In this document: positions 51,716 to 64,000 of the stretch, piece after piece | Layout: every line of letters starts with the position of its first letter | Position numbering within the stretch: position 1 is the first letter of the stretch | DNA from: Erpobdella octoculata | Lineage: Eukaryota; Annelida; Clitellata; Hirudinida; Erpobdellidae | NCBI GenBank assembly: GCA_963978895.1 | Contig: OZ022241.1 | Coordinates: 21,669,073 to 21,733,072 of the forward strand | Direction of reading: 5' to 3' | DNA: 64,000 nt | The notes under the pieces: model-generated | Database searches by the model: none | Seen by the model: only the letters and a program-made list of their open reading frames with translations | Told to the model about the DNA's origin: nothing | Program-made: the position numbers and the translations under genes

Positions 51716-51924
51716 ATATATATATATTCCATACATAATTGGAGACAATATTTCCTAGCAAGCAAGTTTCATTGAACTTTGTCGCCCATTTTGCATTCAA
51801 AAGTTTTTTGTATAAAGCTTGCAAAACAAGAATATCTTTCCTTTCTGAAACTACACCAAGCAACGTTTTAAAATCTTTATTTTTTCCAGCTGACTGGCCA
51901 GTTACGGTTAATTTAACCATCTTC
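51716..51924 (-). pseudogene. PLE5 N-terminal coding fragment
   Basis: ATG at 51920: MVKLTVTGQSAGKNKDFKTL, VLQALYKKLLNAKWATKFNE and TCLLGNIVSNYVWN, open up to the TA repeats. This is the best preserved beta N-terminus; no RT follows it. Confidence 0.75.
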
Positions 51925-51930
51925 AGAGCT
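51888..51930 (-). ncRNA. Hammerhead-like motif of PLE5
   Basis: Stem I AGCT/AGCT, core CTGAAGA, stem II GGTTAA/TTAACC (6 bp), GTAA in place of GAAA, stem III ACT[GGCC]AGT, cleavage after GTC. The GTAA change hits an invariant position and should weaken activity. A9 is again the A of ATG. Confidence 0.6.
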
Positions 51931-52098
51931 TCATTTTGAACTTTATAATAATAAAACTGTATATATTAAAATCGAAAAGGACACTTTCTCAAACTTATAA
52001 TAATAAAGTTAATTAAACAGCAGTTAGTTTGTTTTCAATACATGCAGAGTTAGACGTAAAATCAATAAAAGTAGCCGAGTAAACAAGTGTCGACTCAT

Positions 52099-52830
52099 TC
52101 AGCCAGTCTCACTAAAATACAAATTAAGTACACAACCAGCCACCAACAGAGCTGATTTCACGCTCACTTTTTCCGTAGTTTTTGTTTTCGACTTTCTTCT
52201 TTTTATATTATTATTTTGATTGCAATGTAAATGTTCAAACACCGCAGGTGTCTCAGCATCACCTGCACTATTAATTAAAACATTCTCAATTTCTCCGATT
52301 AGTGTAGTTCTACATTTTTTAGCCGCATCACCATCAACCTCAACTTCACTACCTTTACAGTTACAGAAAACATCTTCTTCGTCGACATTATTACTACTTT
52401 TATGTTTTTCTTCCGAGTCATTTCTTTTTTCTTCAACCACCTCATCTGTGTGGAAACTATCAAGAGAGAGTGATTCTGACTCCGTATTTTTAGAGCTACA
52501 GATTTTAAAACAAACAGGCGTTTCTCTATTTAGATCCCCCTCAGTATCCATGACGGCATTCTCTATGTCTTTGACGTTGAGTATATCTTCATCAGTCACG
52601 ATATCAATTTCTTTCTCGCAGAAATCACTTTGTTTTCTTCTTTCGGACAAATCATTTTCAAATTTCACGTTCGTTTTATTCTTGTTGAGATTATCGTAGA
52701 GGAGTGGTTTGGGCTCTAGGATTTTAGAGTCACAATTATTACTAGCCTCTCCAACTAAAACGTCCGATGAATGTTGACAGTTAATTACCTTTGTTTCAAG
52801 AAGTTTCTTTTTTGGATCCCTGTTCGTCAT
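52099..52830 (-). CDS. PLE5 second frame: acidic tail protein of unknown function
   Basis: 243 codons from ATG (MTNRDPKKKLLETKVINCQH), starting 13 nt after the endonuclease stop and in another frame. Rich in Asp, Glu, Ser and Asn, with blocks such as DIENAVMDTEGDLNRETPVC and EIENVLINSAGDAETPAVFE that look like two copies of one unit (E-x-E-N-A/V…D…ETP). A basic stretch (RRKSKTKTTEK) lies near the C-terminus, possibly a nuclear signal. There is no known domain. The similar frame of PLE1 and the fused tail of PLE4 suggest it is a real element product. A frameshifted extension of the endonuclease is the alternative. Confidence 0.5.
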   Translation of the reverse strand: MTNRDPKKKLLETKVINCQHSSDVLVGEASNNCDSKILEPKPLLYDNLNKNKTNVKFENDLSERRKQSDFCEKEIDIVTDEDILNVKDIENAVMDTEGDLNRETPVCFKICSSKNTESESLSLDSFHTDEVVEEKRNDSEEKHKSSNNVDEEDVFCNCKGSEVEVDGDAAKKCRTTLIGEIENVLINSAGDAETPAVFEHLHCNQNNNIKRRKSKTKTTEKVSVKSALLVAGCVLNLYFSETG

Positions 52831-52843
52831 CTCTGTTTTATGT

Positions 52844-53440
52844 TTATCTCAATCTATTCATATTCATTCCTTTATTGCCGTTTGTTGCAATTCCAAATTT
52901 CGAAACAATTGGGCCATCAAACAACTTCAAAGTGTGAGTGAAATTGTTATCTTGAATGTTAATTACCGGTTTTTGTTCCTGGATCAACAAAGCCTCTTCC
53001 ACCCTTAATCGTCTCGGATTGTTAAAAGTTTCTATTATTTCAGTGTTATCCACAAGGATTTGTCTAGATAACTGCTTATGGTGTTTTTCACAGAAATGCT
53101 TCATGATACCTCCACCTTGCAAATGCATAGTCAACCTTCGTGATAAAGACGTTCGGGTAGAGCCAATATATGTTGCATGATCACAGGGACATGTGAACCT
53201 GTAGATAACATTTTTCCGTTGCAAATGCTTTTGACAGTTAGAAATATTGTTACGCATAACCATGGAGTGGGTTGTTTTTGGTTTATAGTATACATTAAGT
53301 TTAATTTCCTAGTTCAACGAATCAATAACTTTCACTTGAGTTTTGACTATATTTTTTAGGATGTTTTCGTCAACTATATAATTTCTGTGCATTTGGGCTT
53401 TATAATAAACGTTTATGGCCTTCTTTGGATTATCACTGAA
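52844..53440 (-). pseudogene. PLE5 GIY-YIG endonuclease
   Basis: From the truncation: [20 protein letters not shown], then a stop near 53308, then VYYKPKTTHSMVMRNNISNC and VIYRFTCPCDHATYIGSTRT. Catalytic-region residues SLSRRLTMHLQGGG and ILVDNTEIIETFNNPRRLRV follow, then NIQDNNFTHTLKLFDG. The domain is complete (Cys, YIG, Arg, His), but the upstream stop and missing RT make the copy inactive. The stop at 52844 precedes the tail frame. Confidence 0.82.
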
Positions 53441-56260
<2,820 letters not shown>

Positions 56261-56529
56261 GAATGTCTATGAGTCTGTAGTAGAAGATTAATTTACTTTA
56301 TAAAAAATACTAATTTATCATTGAGATACATAAGGTATATAGATGGGACATATCAATGTCTGATTGTAAACTGTCTTCGTTAATTTTCTTGAAATGTAAT
56401 AGTTTTATTATGTAGAATAAACAATGTGTAAGTGTCACTAACGGAAACATTAACGTGTGCTGAATTTTAATATTGACTAACTGATATATCCTTGTTTTTA
56501 ATATGACAGTCATATTGCAGATACATTTA

Positions 56530-56878
56530 CCGTATTTTAGCGCATATAGGCCGCTTTCGTGTAAAGGCCGCACGCGTGTATAAGCCTTTTGTGTAAAACA
56601 GTTTTTCTATAAGCCGCGTACAAATATAAGCATAGACTATATTGTATAGACTACTTCTTCAGTTGTATACATTGTAACTATATACATTGAACATTTATAT
56701 TTATTCTATGGTCAGTTTTTATATTGTATTCTATGTAAACTTGAAGAAAATGACCCTCAGTGTCAGCATTATGTGTAAAAAAGTTCCTGAATAGGCCGCG
56801 ACCGTCTATAAGCCGCATGTTGGTTCTTACGTGTGTTAAAAATTTTATATGCCGCGGCTTATATGCGCTAAAATACGG
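56530..56878. mobile_element. MITE with TA target duplication
   Basis: Inverted ends CCGTATTTTAGCGCATATA, followed by (G/A)GCCGC, at both sides (about 25 bp, one mismatch), flanked by TA (56528-56529, 56879-56880). Internal TATAAGCCGC-type motifs recur five or six times. It has no coding capacity. The TA duplication points to a Tc1/mariner-like mobiliser. Confidence 0.8.
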
Positions 56879-56984
56879 TAATGCAAATATTTCATTTTGA
56901 TTTGACAATATTGACAATAAGCCTAAAATTGGACTTGGACTTGTGAAGGTTAGTTATGTTTATGGTAGCCTAATGTGCTGTTGA

Positions 56985-57795
56985 TTGTGTACTAGCAAGG
57001 TACCCAACGTTGCCCGGGTTTTAAGAGGTTTTTATATCGGTTTTCTCTATCGCTCCCGTTTCCTACCCCGCTTTCCGGCTCCCGCTTGCTATCCCGTTCC
57101 CGGTCGCTTTTCTTTTCCGCTTGCTCATTTGCTCCCGTTGTTTTATTGTTCCCGCTCATTTCCAGTTCCTGATTCTGTGTAGCAATACATGAAGAACAAA
57201 CGGACACAACAAACAGACACAGTCATCTATATATATATATAAATGACTGTCTCTTATAGAAATCCAAACCGCTGGAGCGATCTTGATGAAATTTGGCAAG
57301 GAGTAGTTCTCATACAGAAAAAAAGTTGTGAAAAAAATTGAAATCGGGCCCAAAATGAGAGGAGCGCAGCGGGAGAGCAAGCGGGAATCTATATATCTAT
57401 ATACATAAAAATGATATTATGTAAGTATAAATGTCCTTTATGCATTGCTACACCATTCAACCGATTGTAGTGCAATTTTTACACAAGCTTGAGAGGCAAT
57501 GGGAGGTTTTTTGAAAAAATTTAAATCGGTCACAAAATGAGCCGAGCGGAGCGATAGAGCGATCTTGATCAAATTTGGCAAGGAGGTAGTTCTCAAACAG
57601 GAGAAGAATGTTAAAAAGGTTTGGACTCCCAACTCCGATCTTCCGGCTCAGGTGGGCCAAAAAACTTTCCAGGCCGAAAGTGCCTATGTACGACCATCAA
57701 AAGTAATTTGTGAAAAAAAATTCAAATTTAGTTTACGTAACAACGTTTGAAGGCTTCAAACAACTTTTAGCAAATCTGTTTTACGTTTTATAGGT
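56985..57795. repeat. Repeat family A copies, head-to-head
   Basis: A plus-oriented left end at 56990-57175 (ACTAGCAAGGTACCCAACG, TTGCCCGGGTTTTAAGAGG). Reversed right parts follow at 57230-57395 and 57420-57795 (GCATTGCTACACCATTCAACCG, CCGATCTTCCGGCTCAGGTGGG, AAACTTTCCAGGCCGAAAGTGC). Short TA stretches separate the units. Confidence 0.6.
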
Positions 57796-58304
57796 ATGTA
57801 TGTATGTGAAAACTCTTCTTCGAGCAAGTTCGTCAGAAGTCTTCAGAGGAATACCCTCCCAGCGTTTTGGTCCTTTTCCTGACGCTACCACGGGAGGGCG
57901 GGCCACGAAATTTGTGTATCACATGCCGTTTCCGACCAGAACCAGATAACCGGCAAATCTTCAAAGTACCAGAACCAAGAAGTCATTTTGAAACCGTCAA
58001 GCAACTGTAACAAGATGAGAAACTGTATTTCAAACGCTGGAACTTGAGCATGTAGTAGCTGTAGTATCCACTGTAGTATCCACCAAATCGCCAGATTCCG
58101 AGACCAAAAGAAACATTCACCTCCGGAATTTCGAGCCATGCCACCACTTTCGCCAAACCAGAAACATCACAAACCATAATAGCAGGAAACATTGTTTCGA
58201 TTATTTTCTAAACGCCAGCAACTTTCCTTCTATTGCAAACAACCAAAACTTTCCCCGGCAGCCATATCGCGACTTCGTCCCTGTACTGGTAAACATAGGA
58301 GGAG

Positions 58305-58700
58305 CTAACACTGTCGTACGGAAGCCAAAAGTGGCTGTTTAAATTTATTATCTCCTTTTTCATTCCTTTGCATCCATATCCAAAAAGAAGATTTTTCTGC
58401 TCTTTCAGCAATTTTCTTGATAGCTTGAGTTTTTTTCCGACCAGACATTCCGAGAGCCACAAGCAATTTGACGAGTGAGCGATCGGCTAAACCGCTGGCG
58501 CCTACTTCAACTGGAAAAATCTCGACTTTATAGTCCGCACGCTCCAAATCTTGCGCAAGGATTCTGTAACGTTCTTCTTTCAAGATATTTGAGGCTTCCA
58601 TGTTGCTTTTCCATGGCACTGTTAGTTCGATGAACAGCAACGTTTTGGCCAAACTGGAAAAAATGACAATGTCCGGTCTCAATCCGCTGCTGCGAACCAA
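58305..58700 (-). pseudogene. LINE restriction-like endonuclease domain
   Basis: 131 codons: SGLRPDIVIFSSLAKTLLFI and ELTVPWKSNMEASN give the PD…E.T core. EERYRILAQDLERADYKVEI and FPVEVGASGLADRSLVKLLV continue the fold. It follows directly from the frame at 58701-59405 after a frame change. It would nick the target DNA. Confidence 0.82.
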
Positions 58701-59405
58701 TTACGGAAAACAGTCTTCATCCTTTAAGTCTGCTGATATCCTCCAGTCATTTGCCGCATCAAGCAACGATTCTCTTCTCGTACTTGCCTTGCTGCGGCCC
58801 AAGTGCTGCAAACCTTCTCTCAAGAAATAAACTTTTTTTCTGGGGCACAACTGCATCGAATTGGCTAGTCTGCAGTTCTCCTTGATAATGCCCAGTATCT
58901 CTCTTAGAACCTCATTGTGGCGCCAAGTGTATCTTCCCTTTGCCAAAGCAAACGGACAACATGAGAGAATATGAATCAGAGTTTCTGTTTTCTCGCACAG
59001 CTTGCAGGCTTCGTTTTCAAGCTTTCCCCACTTAACTAATTTCGAAGCTGTCGGCAGTTGATCATACATCGCTCTAATCACGAAAAATAGGCGGATTGGC
59101 GAGTAACGCCAGAAATCATTCCATGTCATCGAATGTTGAACTGCCGCCTCCCATCTAGTCCAATCACCCTGTTGCGACATCTGAGCAACTAACTGCATTC
59201 TTTCCAACTCCATTGCTCGCCTTCTGTCTTGAATAATCAGGTTTGTCCTTTCCTGCGGCGAGGCCTTAGACCACCAAACATGATGGAACCAACCCAGACC
59301 GTTGCACTGCTCCGAGCTTTTCAGACCATTGCTAAGATTCCTTGGCTTCACGGATGTCCCTCCCTGCAGTCCAGCCTGTTCCCGATCCAACTGATGCGCC
59401 CACAT
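58701..59405 (-). pseudogene. LINE linker and Cys/His zinc motif
   Basis: 234 codons including RTNLIIQDRRRAMELERMQL, QQGDWTRWEAAVQHSMTWND, LFFVIRAMYDQLPTASKLVK and CKLCEKTETLIHILSCCPFA. The last is the CxxC…H…C motif in front of the restriction-like endonuclease in R2-group LINEs. The beginning is out of frame with the RT thumb upstream (59459-59764: LVQFVLIPRLLWPLTIYEIC). Confidence 0.75.
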
Positions 59406-59458
59406 TCACGATACATTGGTCTGAAGAGTTGTCCAGCATCAACTGTGTCCGTATCTTG

Positions 59459-60890
59459 CTAATCTTGTACTCTTCTACTAGGGACTTGAATGGAAGAGCT
59501 AACTGTCCTACTATATAGAGCTAAAGTTGTCAACGCCGGTGGAAGTCCTAGCCATTTCCGAATACAGCAGTTCATTTTCTTTTCCATTTGCTCCACGTGA
59601 GATAAACAAATCTCATAGATGGTTAATGGCCATAGCAATCTCGGTATCAAAACAAACTGTACCAGCCATACTCTGAACTTTCCCTGCCGCTCGGTTGAAA
59701 TGATTTTCCTCAGGTCTTCAATCAAGCCCTGCAGAACGATGTTGCTCTGATTCACATCATTCATGGAGACGTTTTACCATATTCCCAAACTTTTCACAGG
59801 CTCTTGCTGGATTGTTGGGATCTCGCAACCAGCCACCGAGAATGAGACAAAACCATCAATCTCTCCATGTCGCAAAGAAAGGCTTCTCGATTTGGTTGGC
59901 TTGAACTTCATTCCACACCAGGACAACAAGTCGTTGAAATTTTAAAAAATACGACGCATTTTGCCGCAGTGATTCAAGATAAGAGTAGTGTCGTCCATGA
60001 AGGCTTTTATCGACGGCATGAAAATTCCTTTTCCCAGGTAAACATCCTGAACCCGAGATGCAATCGAACAAATAGGATGCCAAAACAAATAGGATGGGAG
60101 AAATTGAACACCCCACAGCAATTCCGACCCGCAAGTTAAACAACTTTGTGGAACACGTCGATGTTGACAGACGTAGCCTAAAACGGCGAAAATACTGTTG
60201 CAGAACATCGATGATGAATTCTGGAACGTTGTGCCTTTTGAGTGTCCTTCAGAGCAATTGATGGCGAACAATCCCGTACGCGTTTGCTAAATCAAGCCAG
60301 ACCACATGCAGGCTGAGTTGGTTTTGTTTTGCTCTTTTGATGGCCTCCCAAATCATGGATAAATGCTCGATACATCCCGGTACTCCGGGGACTCCTCCTT
60401 TCTGCACGGATCTGTCGATGTACTCATTACGAATTGCAAAATTCGTGAGCCTCATGGCCAGAACAGCGAAAAATATTTTTCCCTCCACATTCGAAAGTGA
60501 GATTAATCGGAATTGGTGGATATTGACAAAATCTTTTTCTTTGGGGATGAACATTCCCTCCGCCTTCTGCCATTCCCTAATCTACGCATATAGATCGCCA
60601 TGCAATCTTTAAACGGTTGTATAGCAGCTTTTGCACGCCTGGACATCTCTTGTATAACAAATATGGAATGCCGTTGGGACCTGGGGCAGATTTGTTCCTC
60701 GTTTTTTTAGAAACTGAGATACTTTATTCATCTTTATCTCTCCACCGTCGAAAGCCACTTTCGGCAACTGTACTTCGGGGAAATCGGTTCTTTCCGGCAG
60801 CTCTGAATCGCCAAGAGGATCTTTGAACGCCAAACGGAAGTGTTCATCTAATTCTTGTTTTGTCGCTCGAAGACATACATACATACATAC

Positions 60891-60921
<31 letters not shown>

Positions 60922-60926
60922 TGCAT
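59459..60926 (-). pseudogene. LINE reverse transcriptase, frameshifted
   Basis: Consecutive pieces: FRLAFKDPLGDSELPERTDF (60850), then FIPKEKDFVNIHQFRLISLS and NVEGKIFFAVLAMRLTNF, then LHVVWLDLANAYGIVRHQLL (first catalytic Asp) at 60249-60554. Next come LRVGIAVGCSISPILFVLAS (59856-60143), FMDDTTLILNHCGKMRR (catalytic Asp pair, 59942-60271) and the thumb RPLLWPL-type region. All RT blocks are visible in order but in different frames. WLDLANAYG and MDDTT are shared with the other copies and point to the R2/NeSL/Hero-like assemblage; the exact clade is not determined. Confidence 0.78.
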
Positions 60927-60970
60927 GCATGCATGTATGTATGTATGTATGTATGTATGAATGTATGTAT
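60873..60970. repeat. (CATA)n/(TATG)n microsatellite between two LINE ends
   Basis: CATACATACATATG switching to TATGTATG, with TGCA variants in the middle. It is the 3' tail of the fragment at 60971 and the 5' flank of the LINE at 57796-60872. Confidence 0.95.
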
Positions 60971-61150
60971 GTATGTGTGTTATAACTCTTTGCGAGCTTT
61001 CGTCGCCGAAGGTCTTCAGAAGAAGAACCTCTCATTTTTAGCGTTTCGGCCCTTAAATTCTTGACGCTTTTAAGAAAGGTGGGCCTACGTCCGTGTATCA
61101 GCGGACGCCCTTCGGCGAGAAAAATGTCCAAATTCCTAATTTGAAACACG
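60971..61150 (-). mobile_element. LINE 3' UTR fragment (minus strand)
   Basis: Minus strand matches 49305-49484: TTTGGACATTTTTCTCGCCG, CGCTAAAAATGAGAGGTTC, TCTTCTGAAGACCTTCGGCG, GTTATAACACACATAC. Only the last 180 bp before the CATA tail are present. Confidence 0.85.
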
Positions 61151-61332
61151 AAAATTTATATATATAAATGAATGTTTGTATATATGTCCTTTATGCATTG
61201 CTACACCTTTCATCCGATCGTAATGAAATTTTCACACATCCTTGAGAGTCAAGGGGAATCAAATATTGAGAAAAAAAATTTGAAATCCGTCACAAAATGA
61301 GCGGAGCGAAGCGGGTGAGTGAGCGGGAACTA
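61150..61332 (-). repeat. Repeat family A, right part (reversed)
   Basis: AAATGAATGTTTGTATATATG, GCATTGCTACACCTTTCATCC, CACAAAATGAGCGGAGCGAAGC between TA repeats. Confidence 0.65.
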
Positions 61333-61740
<408 letters not shown>

Positions 61741-61751
61741 TATGTAAATAT

Positions 61752-61935
61752 ATTTTTTTTTTTTTTTTTTATAATAGTTTATAGTCCTTTACACCAAGTG
61801 TTTTAAGACTGAAATAGCTGTATGTAGGAAGCACCTAAGTACTTCCTGTTGTGGATCATAATTTGATCCTTTTAACTCTTCCCTCCTCCTTTCTCCAGGC
61901 TTGGGACTGGCTTGCAAATGCGAGGCGGAGTTATG
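61752..61935 (-). mobile_element. Poly-A-tailed retroposon, family P (minus strand)
   Basis: Same body as 3288-3490: CTCCGCCTCGCATTTGCAAG, CCAGTCCCAAGCCTGGAG, AAGGAGGAGGGAAGAG, CAGGAAGTACTTAGGTGCTTCC, GGTGTAAAGGACTATAAACT and a poly-A tail on the minus strand. Confidence 0.68.
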
Positions 61936-61945
61936 TAAATATATG

Positions 61946-62070
<125 letters not shown>

Positions 62071-62190
62071 GAAGCTTTGTTAGGCCTAGTTATACCTTTT
62101 GGTCTATTAATAATGTCCATAATAGTTATTCCAAGTCATTTAACGTCTATCAATGGGAAAACCTATCGTAAAAGCAGCGATTTTACATTA

Positions 62191-63366
62191 TTACCCCCTT
62201 CTTAATTCTGTTCGTCCCGAACAGCATAGTCGCTTTTGAGAAATGCGACTCGGCCACGAACACCATAATCCCTTGATCTTTACTCGTGGCTTTGACCGCA
62301 ATTCGCAAACAACATGGTCAAGTCTCTTGACCGTTTGACACAGTTTCTTCCAGTCCTTCTTTGGCTCATCAACAGAGTCTTTCTTTGGCTCATCGTCGCC
62401 ATTTCTGCACGATTCATCACAGCTTTTTTTTTTTGCATGCCTCGTCCTGAACATCTTTGCACGGTTTATCGGAATTGTCTGCTTTTTCTTCTTCCTTCAC
62501 ATCTTTTAGATCTTTCTCAAGAAACTCTTCAAAAGGTTTTTCGAAAAAACACGTCGTTCCATAAATCCAATAAATCCTTTCATCAAACTGTTATTTGATT
62601 TTACAATGACTCTTAGTCTATCTGATCTAGAATCCTCTGTGGATTCATCTGATTTAAAACCCTCGGTACCGTTCTTTGTTCTTGTCTCATCTTTTCCAGA
62701 GTTTTTGCTTGCTGCATTGCTATTGTTGTTTTGGAGAAGTTCATCGTCATCATGTTTGTTTTCTTCCAAGCTACAATCGAACATTTTCTTTTCACATTCC
62801 AACTCGGCTCTTTCGTCGGTGTCAACTTTCGTATCGTCCAGCGGATCTTTCTTCAAATTATCGCCATCGTCTCTCAAATCAGTGTCTTCTTTTTTTGTTA
62901 AGTTAACTTTGACGTATTTTTCCATTGGAGTTTCTTCCGTTTCTAAATCCTCGGTTGCTTCATCCGAGTCAGATTCTTCACTAAAATCTGACCCTGAATA
63001 TTCGGTGCCGTCGTTTGTTATGGAGGCTTCCGTTTCAGAACCGTCGCTGTATGGGTGAAACCCATAGTTGTTATTGCCATTATTATAATAATCATCGTCA
63101 CTTTCATCCTCATCGTTTTGCATTTCGTTTTCAACATTCTTCTCATCTTCTTTAGTTTGGTTTTCGACGTCCAAACCGACTGTATCACTGTCACCATCTT
63201 TGCATGGTTCATCTTGAGGATCTTTGCAAGGTTCTTTATCATGACCGTCTTTGACAGGCTCATCATCATGACCCACCTGACTTGTGCAGTCTGTACGGCC
63301 GTCATCCGTCACATGCTCTGAGACACAGCTGGTGGACTCCAGTTCAAATTGGGTTTCGCGCAGCAA
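62191..63366 (-). pseudogene. Acidic Gag-like continuation (two frames)
   Basis: Frame 62506-63366 (286 codons) overlaps the end of the SAP-containing frame by 58 bp in another frame. It is very rich in Asp, Glu, Asn and Ser (NEMQNDEDESDDDYYNNGNN, SGSDFSEESDSDEATEDLET), then basic (FMERRVFSKNLLKSFLRKI). Frame 62191-62454 continues with DDEPKKDSVDEPKKDWKKLC and KRLDHVVCELRSKPRVKIKG. It is probably the C-terminal part of the same protein after frameshifts; no capsid, zinc knuckle or protease is seen. The function is unknown. Confidence 0.45.
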
Positions 63367-63764
63367 CCCACATCACCATCAGCCCGCTGGTCCAGAACCG
63401 TGTCAACCACTGCCTCAGCCAACCCTGCGACCAAACTCTCAACAGTTGTACCGGCTGCTGCTACTTTGTTTTCGTGGCCAAGAATCATTGCTTCTCCTGT
63501 CTTCCCCTGTGCTGCCATGTTTTCTCTCGCTCGTTGTCTTTCTTCTTCCAGCAATTTGTTTTTTAATTTCCTTCGCTTGACCACAGCTTCCTCTTCAATA
63601 TCGAATAGATATTCGTCGTCGTCAGGCCCATAGCCCTCATTCACTAACGCGGCTAAGAGGCGTTCCATAAGTTCGTCCTTTTTACCTGTATCGCTCAGGC
63701 CACGTTTCTCCAGCTCGTCTTTTATTTCACTCGCCCAAAGCTCATCCAATGATTTCAAAACCAT
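63309..63764 (-). CDS. SAP-motif protein, probable LTR-retrotransposon Gag
   Basis: 151 codons from ATG at 63764, chosen because it follows the primer-binding site and starts the domain: MVLKSLDELWASEIKDELEK, RGLSDTGKKDELMERLLAAL is a SAP helix-turn-helix (a DNA/RNA-binding motif of about 35 residues that some gypsy-like Gag proteins carry at the N-terminus). An acidic turn (GPDDDEYLFDIEEE), a basic coiled coil (VKRRKLKNKLLEEERQRARE) and a hydrophobic stretch follow. The frame ends at 63309. The listed upstream Met codons lie in repeat sequence. A host SAP gene is the alternative. Confidence 0.6.
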   Translation of the reverse strand: MVLKSLDELWASEIKDELEKRGLSDTGKKDELMERLLAALVNEGYGPDDDEYLFDIEEEAVVKRRKLKNKLLEEERQRARENMAAQGKTGEAMILGHENKVAAAGTTVESLVAGLAEAVVDTVLDQRADGDVGCCAKPNLNWSPPAVSQSM

Positions 63765-63769
63765 TCTTG

Positions 63770-63787
63770 TATCCCACTTCTGACACC
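63770..63787 (-). other. Probable primer-binding site (tRNA-Leu)
   Basis: Minus strand TGGTGTCAGAAGTGGGAT, complementary to the 3' end of an animal tRNA-Leu including CCA. It lies 6 bp upstream of the SAP frame ATG and 2-3 bp after a sequence ending in GAACA, as expected just inside a 5' LTR. Confidence 0.7.
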
Positions 63788-63789
63788 AA

Positions 63790-64000
63790 TGTTCGACCAT
63801 TAATGGGTTTGAGTTCGGTTCGAGTTCGACCATTAATGGGTTCGAGTTCGGTTCGAGTTCGACCGTCATTGGGTTCGAGTTCGGTTCGAGTTCGGTGCAT
63901 AAAAATTTGGGTTCGTTCGAGTTCGGTTCGAAATGCTAAAATGTGGGTTCGAGTTCGAAAAGTTCGGTTCGAGTTCGATTCGATTCCCATCTCTAATATA
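63790..64000 (-). repeat. TTCGAG/GGTTCGAG tandem array, LTR end or DNA-transposon end
   Basis: Three units of about 33 bp containing GACCATTAATGGGTTCGAG (63796-63890), then looser GTTCGAGTTCGG repeats. The window closes with TTCCCATCTCTAATATA, which resembles the TTAGGG-type ends at 50730 and 53981. It is either the end of a 5' LTR or the end of a DNA transposon next to the Gag; the window stops before this can be decided. Confidence 0.5.

Larger units (their letters stand above)
51716..53440 (-). mobile_element. PLE5: 5'-truncated Penelope-like element (beta), minus strand
   Basis: Begins at (TA)n 53441 inside the linker before the endonuclease ([20 protein letters not shown]). Endonuclease, separate tail frame, hammerhead (51888-51930) and N-terminal codons ending NIVSNYVWN at TA repeats follow. 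The architecture is the same as PLE4. Confidence 0.85.
57796..60872 (-). mobile_element. LINE with restriction-like endonuclease, longest copy (minus strand)
   Basis: Minus strand from (TATG)n at 60873 through RT and endonuclease to a 3' UTR ending in CACATACATACATA at about 57796. It is diverged from the 46-49 kb copy but collinear. Broken into at least six frames. Both outer flanks are CATA/TATG microsatellite, supporting insertion into that repeat. Confidence 0.82.

Noticed and set aside
52220..52699. Plus-strand Ser-rich ORF of 159 codons
   Set aside because: Antisense of the acidic PLE5 tail frame; acidic codons give Ser/Leu-rich reverse frames.
62606..63580. Plus-strand Ser/Phe-rich ORFs over the acidic Gag-like region
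   Set aside because: Shadows of the Asp/Glu-rich minus-strand frames.

Overview
The window is animal (metazoan) nuclear DNA from an AT-rich invertebrate-like genome; I cannot fix the phylum from sequence alone. The evidence is a spliced, calcium-binding protocadherin-type gene with GT-AG introns (three exons, minus strand, 28317-33291), surrounded by a dense, nested layer of eukaryotic transposable elements. Almost everything else is mobile DNA, mostly stitched together at long (TA)n microsatellites.

Layout. 0.3-1.8 kb: decayed Helitron Rep/helicase with an intron. 2.1-3.5 kb: tandem duplications and a poly-A retroposon. 3.6-8.85 kb: Penelope-like element PLE1, interrupted by a gypsy fragment. 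9.0-12.15 kb: PLE2, a complete-looking Penelope-like element with an uninterrupted ORF between 322-bp direct repeats (pLTRs). 12.2-17.5 kb: a BED-finger hAT derivative, a second hAT with an 8-bp target duplication, a tRNA-derived SINE, repeat family A and an isolated hammerhead motif. 17.5-25.4 kb: a LINE with a restriction-like endonuclease, split by a 6.7-kb Gmr1-type LTR retrotransposon. 25.4-27.1 kb: pseudogene of a transposase-like family. 28.3-33.3 kb: the cadherin gene, whose intron holds gypsy and hAT debris. 33.5-43.1 kb: PLE3, carrying a CR1/Jockey-like LINE fragment and a second Gmr1-like element that itself carries a SINE. 44.4-46.3 kb: PLE4. 46.3-50.5 kb: LINE copies inside (CATA)n, with a perfect 167-bp palindrome. 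50.7-51.5 kb: short hAT derivative. 51.7-53.4 kb: PLE5. 54.0-56.2 kb: DNA transposon with (TTCGGG)n ends. 56.5-56.9 kb: MITE. 57.8-60.9 kb: a longer decayed copy of the LINE. 62.2-64.0 kb: gag-like reading frames with a SAP-type motif behind a tRNA-Leu primer-binding site.

Most notable system: the Penelope-like elements. Two families are present: alpha (PLE2, PLE3, nearly identical) and beta (PLE1, PLE4, PLE5). In both, a hammerhead-ribozyme-like motif lies across the translation start: conserved core base A9 is the A of the start ATG in every 5' end that can be read. Copies sit in (TA)n on both sides, and several end at the same place inside the N-terminal coding region. Single-unit copies therefore look circularly permuted, with the N-terminal coding part downstream of the body.

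Other structured observations: two LTR elements with the Ty1/copia-like order PR-IN-RT-RH on a Ty3/gypsy-type pol and tRNA-Leu primer sites; a LINE apparently seated in (CATA)n; and several DNA transposons that combine TTAGGG/TTAGAG-type ends, GC-rich subterminal minisatellites and (TA)n insertion sites. All domain names are from reading motifs by eye; no database search was possible.
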